Part shown: in pieces, positions 59,122 through 64,000 of the stretch
Position numbering within the stretch: position 1 is the stretch's first letter
Layout of the letters: each line of letters opens with the position of its first letter
Origin: Anaerolinea thermophila UNI-1
Lineage (GTDB): Bacteria; Chloroflexota; Anaerolineae; Anaerolineales; Anaerolineaceae
Length of the DNA: 64,000 nucleotides
Assembly: GCF_000199675.1 (NCBI RefSeq)
Contig: NC_014960.1
Coordinates: forward strand, 434,001-498,000
Direction: 5' to 3'
The notes under the pieces: generated by a model
What the model saw: the letters and a program-made list of their open reading frames with translations, nothing else
What the model was told of the DNA's origin: nothing
Databases searched by the model: none
Position numbers and translations under genes: made by a program

Positions 59122-60459
59122 TTAATATTCCAGTTCATCGCGGATGACGATGCTCAGGTAGAAGCCGATGAACACCATGCTCAGAAAGAACAGCACCACG
59201 GCGATGGCGGCGGCGTAGCCCATGCGGTAGTTGTTGAAGGCTTCAATGTACATGAAGTTTGCCAGCACCTGAGTGCTTTGTCCTCCGCGTGTCATGATTG
59301 CCACCAGGTCAAACGCCCGCAGGGAGTCGATGACCGAGATGACCACCACAATGGTGGTAACCGGCGCCAGCAGGGGGAAGATGACATGGCGGAACAATTG
59401 CCAGCGGTCGGCGCCGTCCACATGAGCGGCGTCAATCAGCATGGGATCTACATTTTTTAGCCCTGCCAGGTACAGCACCATCACGTAGCCCACCTGCCGC
59501 CACACCGCCGCGGCAATGACGCACCAGATGGCTAATTTGCGGTCGCCCAGCCAGCCGGGTAAATCCGTCGCTCCCAGCAGGCTCAGCAGGCTATTAATGA
59601 GTCCCAGACGGGGGTTGTACACCCACGACCAGATTAAGCCAATGACGGGCAGGGAAAGCACCAGCGGCAGGTAAAGGCTGACTTTGTAAAAACGACTGCC
59701 CCACATTTCCTGATTGAAAATCATTGCCATCAGCAAACCCAGGGTAGTGGGGACGGAGATGAAAATTAACAGCCAGCGGATGTTGTTGACCAGCGCCTCG
59801 GTGAAGTTACGGTCACGGGTGAACAGCCGCTGGAAATTGGCAAATCCGATGAACCCCGGAGTGGATACGCCGTCCCAATTGGTCAGGCTCAGGTAGAAGG
59901 TGTAAAAGGTAGGACCGATAATCCACACCAGGTACAGAGTGAGAGAGGGAATCAGAAAGAGATAGGGGATGAAACGCGGATCGATGCCACGGCGGCTTCC
60001 CTTTCGGGGCTGGAAGAGACGGGCTACTTCCGGACCGGTGATGGGGAGATTGAAGAGGGTGAGCAGAAGCGAGAACAGGGAAATCCAGAAGCCCACCCCA
60101 GGGGTGGCTTTTCCACCCAGCAATGAGGGTTCTACGAAAATACGGGCAAAGTAGAGCAAGCCCAGAAAAGCGCAAAATGCCGCCAACAAAGCCGCCAGGC
60201 GGTCGCGTTCAGGGGTCAGGATGCCCCACAAGCCAAACCCCAGAATCCCCAGGGTGGCGATGGGAATGAGCCAGATGAGCGGAGCGGGAATTGCCCCCGG
60301 AACCTGATAGAGGTTATCCGAGAAAATCCTTGCCCCGTTTTGGGCGGGGGCCGTCCCAAACCATGGCAGAAAAATGAAGGTGATTAATAAAAGCGTGCCG
60401 AGGACAAGGGTAAAAAGGTTGGCGGTGGAATAATCGCGCATCGCACGGGAAGACGGCAT
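59122..60459 (-). CDS. Sugar ABC transporter permease, MalF type (second cluster)
   Basis: A 445-residue permease, longer than the usual 290-320 because an N-terminal region with four extra hydrophobic segments (about residues 10-150) precedes the standard permease domain. The EAA loop reads MLIDAAHVDGADRWQLFRHVIFPLLAPV near 340-367. Extended MalF-type permeases are known. The MalG-type partner starts 12 bases downstream. GAGGTG lies just upstream of the ATG. Confidence 0.9.
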   Translation of the reverse strand: MPSSRAMRDYSTANLFTLVLGTLLLITFIFLPWFGTAPAQNGARIFSDNLYQVPGAIPAPLIWLIPIATLGILGFGLWGILTPERDRLAALLAAFCAFLGLLYFARIFVEPSLLGGKATPGVGFWISLFSLLLTLFNLPITGPEVARLFQPRKGSRRGIDPRFIPYLFLIPSLTLYLVWIIGPTFYTFYLSLTNWDGVSTPGFIGFANFQRLFTRDRNFTEALVNNIRWLLIFISVPTTLGLLMAMIFNQEMWGSRFYKVSLYLPLVLSLPVIGLIWSWVYNPRLGLINSLLSLLGATDLPGWLGDRKLAIWCVIAAAVWRQVGYVMVLYLAGLKNVDPMLIDAAHVDGADRWQLFRHVIFPLLAPVTTIVVVISVIDSLRAFDLVAIMTRGGQSTQVLANFMYIEAFNNYRMGYAAAIAVVLFFLSMVFIGFYLSIVIRDELEY

Positions 60460-60487
60460 GTCGCACCTCGCAGGGTGAGAGAGGGAA

Positions 60488-60525
60488 GGACGGGCTCTCT
60501 ATGCGTATAACCAGAGAGCCCGTCC
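60488..60525 (-). other. Intercistronic hairpin between binding-protein and permease genes
   Basis: 13-bp perfect stem (60488-60500 with 60513-60525, 12-base loop) without a T run on the minus strand. It probably blocks 3' exonucleases and keeps the binding-protein part of the mRNA more abundant. Confidence 0.7.
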
Positions 60526-60543
60526 AGAACTCAAATCAAATCT

Positions 60544-61893
60544 TTACTGTCCTTCGGACAGAATGCGCTGGCGCTCGGCTTCCAGATCAGCCAGAATCTG
60601 GTCAATCTGGGTCGGGTCATCCCAGAAGCGCATGAAGCCATCCATACCGGCTTCCGCCATCGGCGGAGTGGTGTCGCGGTCGTAGAACTGGGCAATGTAA
60701 TCGGCAGACTGAATCAGTTTGATGCCTTTCTGCGTGGCGGGTGTGGCTTTGGAGATGTCCACATCGGTGCGGGTGGGCAGGCGTCCCAGTTCCTCAAAGG
60801 CTTTCTGCTGGACTTCCTTGGAGCCGAGGAATGCCATGAAGGCTAACGCGCCCTCGGGGTTGCGCGCCGTGGCTGAAGCAAAGTAACCGTCGGTGGGGGC
60901 GTCTTCGCCAACCGGCAGGTTCGGGTCAATGATGGGGAAGCGGAAGAAGTCCAGATCGGCTTCTGCCTCATCCGGGTACGAATCGGTGATGAACGCGCCC
61001 ATCAGATACATGGCGGCTTTGCCCTGCACCATCGGGTCAATGGCTTCTTGCCAGTCGTAAGCGGCGGGGTCTTCAATGAAGCACTTGTGGTCAATCAGTT
61101 CCTTCCAGTAGTCGAAGACCTTGCGTACTTTGGGATCAGTGTAGGGGACTTTAAGGTCGGTCAGGTCAATGTGGAACTGCGGACCGTTGACGCGCATGTT
61201 CAGATAATCGAACCACGCCGCGGCAGGCCATTTGAAGCGCGCACCGATGGTGATGGGGGTGATGCCCTTGGCGTTCAGTTTGTCGCAGGCGTCCAGCAAA
61301 TCCTGCCAGGTTTCAGGCTCTTTTTCGATGCCAGCCTCGGCAAACAGGGACTTGCGGTAGTAAATTGCCCACCAGTAGTAACTGGTCGGCAGGAAATATT
61401 TCTTGTCGTTATAGGTTGCCAGCGCCTGGAAACCGGGAGCGTACACCTCGTTGAGTTTGGCATCTTCCCACATCTTGGTCTGGTCAAGGATTAAGCCCTT
61501 GTCGATGAAGAAGCGGGCGCGGTTTCCGGCGAACCAGGTCAGCACATCCGGGGCGGGATCGGCGGTCAGGTAAGCGCGGATGGCTTGCTTGAAGTCCTCG
61601 TGGGCGATGATGGAATGTTCTACCGGCATCTCGGGATGGGCTTCGTTCCACATCTTCACCACGCTCTCATCGAAGGCGCGCGGTTTGGGATCGCCGTTGT
61701 ACGAGTTGTAGGTGATGACGTTAGCTGTCACCACCTTTTGCACCTCAACGGTCTTTTCCACAACTTTTTCTTTTTCCACCACGACTGTCTCAACAACCTT
61801 TTCGGGGGTGGGGGTAGCGGCGGGCGCGCAGGCGCTGAACACCATTACAACCAGCATTAACATGCTGAACAGAGTAAAGAAACGGATTTTCAT
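60544..61893 (-). CDS. Extracellular sugar-binding lipoprotein (second cluster)
   Basis: A 449-residue family 1 solute-binding protein. Lipoprotein signal with FSACAPAA (Cys near residue 21), then a Val/Glu/Lys heptad-like stalk (about residues 32-58), then the binding fold with VLTWFAGNRARFFIDKG, YYWWAIYYRKSLFAEAGI and GKAAMYLMGAF. It collects a saccharide for the two permeases downstream. Ligand unknown. The LacI repressor gene lies 80 bases upstream, probably in the same transcript; AAGGAGG precedes the ATG. Confidence 0.92.
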   Translation of the reverse strand: MKIRFFTLFSMLMLVVMVFSACAPAATPTPEKVVETVVVEKEKVVEKTVEVQKVVTANVITYNSYNGDPKPRAFDESVVKMWNEAHPEMPVEHSIIAHEDFKQAIRAYLTADPAPDVLTWFAGNRARFFIDKGLILDQTKMWEDAKLNEVYAPGFQALATYNDKKYFLPTSYYWWAIYYRKSLFAEAGIEKEPETWQDLLDACDKLNAKGITPITIGARFKWPAAAWFDYLNMRVNGPQFHIDLTDLKVPYTDPKVRKVFDYWKELIDHKCFIEDPAAYDWQEAIDPMVQGKAAMYLMGAFITDSYPDEAEADLDFFRFPIIDPNLPVGEDAPTDGYFASATARNPEGALAFMAFLGSKEVQQKAFEELGRLPTRTDVDISKATPATQKGIKLIQSADYIAQFYDRDTTPPMAEAGMDGFMRFWDDPTQIDQILADLEAERQRILSEGQ

Positions 61894-61973
61894 ACAGACT
61901 CCTTCCTCCTTGAGAAATCACTTGGATATTGAAAAATGTTTGAAAAAACTGCTTCCTGTTCTGAAACGAAGCA

Positions 61974-62984
61974 TCACCTCCTTTCCTGAAAAGCGCAGGT
62001 AGATTTTCGGACAATCAACTGCGTGGGGATGACGGTGTGACGGGGCGGCAGTTGAGGATTTTTCAGCAATTCCAGCAAAAGACGCGCCGCCTGGCGTCCC
62101 AGTTCAGCGGTGTCCTGGCGTATGGTCGTCAGGGGTGGATCAAAGTAGGATGCCAGAGGAATGTCATCAAAGCCGATGATGGAAAGGTCTTCGGGAATGT
62201 TCACGCCGTGATCGCGTGCGGCGCGGATACAGCCAATCGCCATGCGGTCATTTTGGGCAAAAATGGCGCTTACCCCCTGCGGGTAAAGCGCCTCAAAAGC
62301 ATGGTATCCAGAGGTTGCGCTCCAATCCCCTTCAACAATCCACTCGACAGGAGAGGTTACCCCCCTTTCCTGCAGGGCTTTGCAATATCCTTCCATGCGT
62401 TCCTGTACGCTGACCTGATTTTGTGGTCCGGTAATCATGCCGATGTTTCGATGTCCCAGTTCCAGCAGGTGGCGGGTTGCCAGCCAGCCGCCCTGACGGT
62501 TATCGCTGTCCACAGTGTGGGGTAAATCGGAGATGCGCCTCGGAGTGATGCATACTACCGGCGCTTCGTGCGCCAGTTCGGCGTGATGCTCCACCAGAGA
62601 AGGTCCCACGACAATCATGCCGTCCACGCGCTGATGACCGAACAATTGATTGACCAGTTCGGCGTAGTTGCTGTTTTCTCCCGCCGAAATGGCGAGGGTA
62701 AAGTAGTTGTGCTGGCGGGCTTCCGACTCGGCAGCGTCCAGCATGCTGGAAAAGGTGTAATCGGTGAAGTTCAGTGCCACAAAAGCCAGCGTAAAGGTGC
62801 GTCCGTATGCCATGGAGCGCGCCAGTGAACTGGGGCGGTAGCCCAACTGCAGAATGGCGGCTTCTACCTTCTGGCGGGTCTCTTCAGTCACGCGCTCATC
62901 ACCGTTGATGACACGAGAAACTGTCTGGTGGGATACGCCCGCCAGCGCGGCAACGTCGCGGATGTTGGGACGGGATCGTTTCAT
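61974..62984 (-). CDS. LacI-family transcriptional repressor
   Basis: A 336-residue LacI/GalR regulator: N-terminal HTH (NIRDVAALAGVSHQTVSRVING, about 7-28), hinge YRPSSLARSMAYGRTFTLAFV, then a sugar-sensing periplasmic-binding fold with RVDGMIVVGP, GPQNQVSVQERMEGY, AIFAQNDRMAIGCIRAARDHGV and SIIGFDDIPLASYFDPPLTTIRQ. It probably represses its own operon (binding protein and permeases), as two ACCGGT-centred palindromes lie in its promoter. Confidence 0.95.
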   Translation of the reverse strand: MKRSRPNIRDVAALAGVSHQTVSRVINGDERVTEETRQKVEAAILQLGYRPSSLARSMAYGRTFTLAFVALNFTDYTFSSMLDAAESEARQHNYFTLAISAGENSNYAELVNQLFGHQRVDGMIVVGPSLVEHHAELAHEAPVVCITPRRISDLPHTVDSDNRQGGWLATRHLLELGHRNIGMITGPQNQVSVQERMEGYCKALQERGVTSPVEWIVEGDWSATSGYHAFEALYPQGVSAIFAQNDRMAIGCIRAARDHGVNIPEDLSIIGFDDIPLASYFDPPLTTIRQDTAELGRQAARLLLELLKNPQLPPRHTVIPTQLIVRKSTCAFQERR

Positions 62985-63006
62985 AAAGGCTCAGGTGTGG
63001 GATGTG

Positions 63007-63024
63007 ACCGGTCATGTTACCGGT
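63007..63024 (-). promoter_or_regulatory. Tandem LacI-family operators
   Basis: ACCGGT occurs at 63007-63012 and 63019-63024, 12 bp apart; the first is inside the perfect palindrome TGACCGGTCA. Both lie just downstream of the -10 box, a repressing position. Confidence 0.75.
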
Positions 63025-63035
63025 CATCTGAAAAT

Positions 63036-63064
63036 AGTATAGAAAAATACTGAAGGTTTGTCAA
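63036..63064 (-). promoter_or_regulatory. Promoter of the second sugar operon
   Basis: Minus strand: consensus -35 TTGACA (63059-63064), 17-bp spacer, -10 TATACT (63036-63041). Confidence 0.8.
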
Positions 63065-63131
63065 CAGGGAATTTTACAAATCTACTGGAAAATCCCGGAT
63101 GATTTCTCTATAATACAAGTGGAGGTGAATC

Positions 63132-63524
63132 ATGCATCAACGACGCGGTGGGGTGGCATGGTGGCTTGCGTTCCCGCTGATGGGGCTTCTGGCAGGGCTG
63201 TTTGCCCTTTTACTGCTTGAACGCCGCAAGCGGGTGCATCAACAGGGTCCCGCGGTTTCTCCGCCTGCCCCAAGCATTGTGCTCCCGCCGGAAGAAGATG
63301 CCCCTCTCCCCGCCGATGACCTGACGGTCATCCGGGGTATTGGACCCAAAACTGCCGTGGTGCTGGCTCAGGCGGGCATCCGCACCTTTGCGCACCTGGT
63401 GCAATCTTCGCCGGATTCTTTGCGGGAAGTGCTGAGTCAGTCGGCTCTGCGCCTTCCCAACGCCAGCCCCGAAGACTGGATCGCTCAGGCAAAGGCACGG
63501 CTGGAGAGGCAAACGGCACCTTAA
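63132..63524 (+). CDS. Membrane-anchored helix-hairpin-helix protein
   Basis: A 130-residue protein: one membrane segment (residues 9-28, WWLAFPLMGLLAGLFALLLL), a basic stretch, a Pro-rich linker (38-62), then a helix-hairpin-helix domain, DDLTVIRGIGPKTAVVLAQAGIRTFAHLVQSS, near residues 63-95, as in DUF4332 or Rad51 N-terminal-like domains. Such domains bind DNA or proteins. GGAGGTG precedes the ATG and TATAAT lies at 63109-63114. A 35-codon membrane peptide gene follows. Confidence 0.82.
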   Translation: MHQRRGGVAWWLAFPLMGLLAGLFALLLLERRKRVHQQGPAVSPPAPSIVLPPEEDAPLPADDLTVIRGIGPKTAVVLAQAGIRTFAHLVQSSPDSLREVLSQSALRLPNASPEDWIAQAKARLERQTAP

Positions 63525-63602
63525 AACCGGACAGAAACCGCGGGACTGTTCGTTCGTCAAGCGTCATCGCAGGTCAAGCCTTTACATGTATGGAGGTGAG
63601 AG

Positions 63603-63710
63603 ATGAACGCTGGTAACGACATCCTCGGTTTGGTGGCTGTACTGGCTGGCATCGTGCTGTTGCTGGTGTTTGCCTGGTGGCAAAGCCGCACGCCCCTGCA
63701 GAAGAAATGA
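63603..63710 (+). CDS. Small single-span membrane protein (35 residues)
   Basis: A short ORF, MNAGNDILGL... ending PLQKK, with one hydrophobic span (about residues 7-26) and a basic C-terminus. GGAGGTG lies 6 bases before the ATG and a strong terminator follows, so it is very likely expressed. It is 78 bases downstream of the helix-hairpin-helix gene. Function unknown; small one-span peptides often tune membrane complexes. Confidence 0.7.
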   Translation: MNAGNDILGLVAVLAGIVLLLVFAWWQSRTPLQKK

Positions 63711-63733
63711 GCCTCAGTCTGCATCTTAACCGT

Positions 63734-63768
63734 CCTCCCCGCAGGATACCCTGCGGGGAGGCGTTTTT
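63734..63768 (+). terminator. Terminator after the small membrane protein
   Basis: Perfect 12-bp stem CCTCCCCGCAGG/CCTGCGGGGAGG, loop ATAC, then CGTTTTT. Confidence 0.93.
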
Positions 63769-63773
63769 ACGGC

Positions 63774-64000
63774 TTACGGTTGGAGATCCATCCCGCCCAG
63801 CAGTGCCAGCAGAGCAGGGTCAAGTGGCACTTCTGGCAGGTCTTCGGCACGGTAACTGCCCCCCTGAATTGCGCGGTCGCGCAGGGAGCGCCACAACACT
63901 TGACGCTCTTCTTCGTCCCGCACGGTTAGATCGGCGAGGGAGCGCGCGCTCAGCAGGCGCTCTCCGGTAGTATAGAGAAAGGTGATGCGCTTCCAGTGCC
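63774..64000 (-). CDS. Hypothetical protein (C-terminal part, cut by window edge)
   Basis: Only the last 75 residues lie in the window; the frame is open to the edge and ends in a TAA at 63774-63776. The visible part reads from HWKRITFLYTTGERLL through ARSLADLTVRDEEERQVLWRSLRDRA to LLALLGGMDLQP. No family is recognised. Codon use is like the neighbouring genes, so it is judged real. Confidence 0.6.
   Translation of the reverse strand, partial: HWKRITFLYTTGERLLSARSLADLTVRDEEERQVLWRSLRDRAIQGGSYRAEDLPEVPLDPALLALLGGMDLQP

Overview
The window looks like chromosome of a member of the Chloroflexota, most plausibly class Anaerolineae. This is an inference from gene content: NarL-type sensor kinases, lipoprotein sugar-binding proteins with Pro/Thr or Val/Glu linkers, binding-protein sugar importers without their own ATPase, two ClpC ATPases, a VOR/KOR-type 2-oxoacid:ferredoxin oxidoreductase, DUF3090 and a MoeA-PBP fusion. 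The DNA is GC-rich, densely coding and has many strong intrinsic terminators. I see no rRNA, tRNA, CRISPR array, insertion sequence or prophage.

Layout. 1-8.9 kb (minus strand): one sugar-catabolic operon led by a DeoR-type repressor, followed by an amidohydrolase, an AgaS-like SIS protein, an ABC sugar importer (binding protein and two permeases), a GH4 glycosidase, a GH114 lipoprotein and a LacD-like aldolase cut by the window edge. Together they suggest use of a galactosamine-containing polymer. 9-18.5 kb: housekeeping genes (metG with a Met-rich leader peptide and attenuator, a TPR membrane protein, the principal sigma factor, a YceD-like protein, rdgB, a sensor kinase, clpC1). 18.7-23.2 kb: acetyltransferases and a polar amino-acid ABC importer. 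23.3-29.8 kb (plus strand): proline dehydrogenase coupled to a UbiA-like protein, two MoeA-type genes around a polysaccharide deacetylase lipoprotein, and a Bcp peroxiredoxin. 29.9-40.5 kb: Rrf2 regulator, cytochrome c lipoprotein, a two-component pair, an MBL-fold hydrolase, a divergent PlsY, a JAMM protease, membrane proteins, gyrB and a Crp-family regulator.

40.6-43.1 kb (minus strand): an MFS transporter and a two-domain GNAT behind a 32-codon leader peptide and a strong terminator, which looks like an attenuation-controlled resistance operon. 43.2-49.7 kb: a six-hairpin-fold protein, tandem PII-like c-di-AMP receptor homologues with a DUF4013 membrane protein, AMMECR1, a flavin reductase, and a protealysin-type M4 protease with its probable inhibitor emfourin. 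49.9-58.2 kb: the ferredoxin oxidoreductase operon, clpC2, rplS, a C26 amidotransferase, murI and a DUF3090 gene. 58.2-63.1 kb (minus strand): a second LacI-controlled sugar ABC importer. 63.1-64 kb: two small membrane proteins and a truncated hypothetical gene.

The two observations most worth pursuing are the predicted ribosome-mediated attenuators. In front of metG, a leader with six Met codons in its first 13 precedes a terminator and a competing 7-bp antiterminator pairing. In front of the GNAT-MFS operon, a leader ORF under a near-consensus promoter runs into a perfect 10-bp terminator. A third theme is a recurring arrangement with a TACAAT-like -10 box only 6-7 bases before the start codon at five genes, which predicts leaderless mRNAs.
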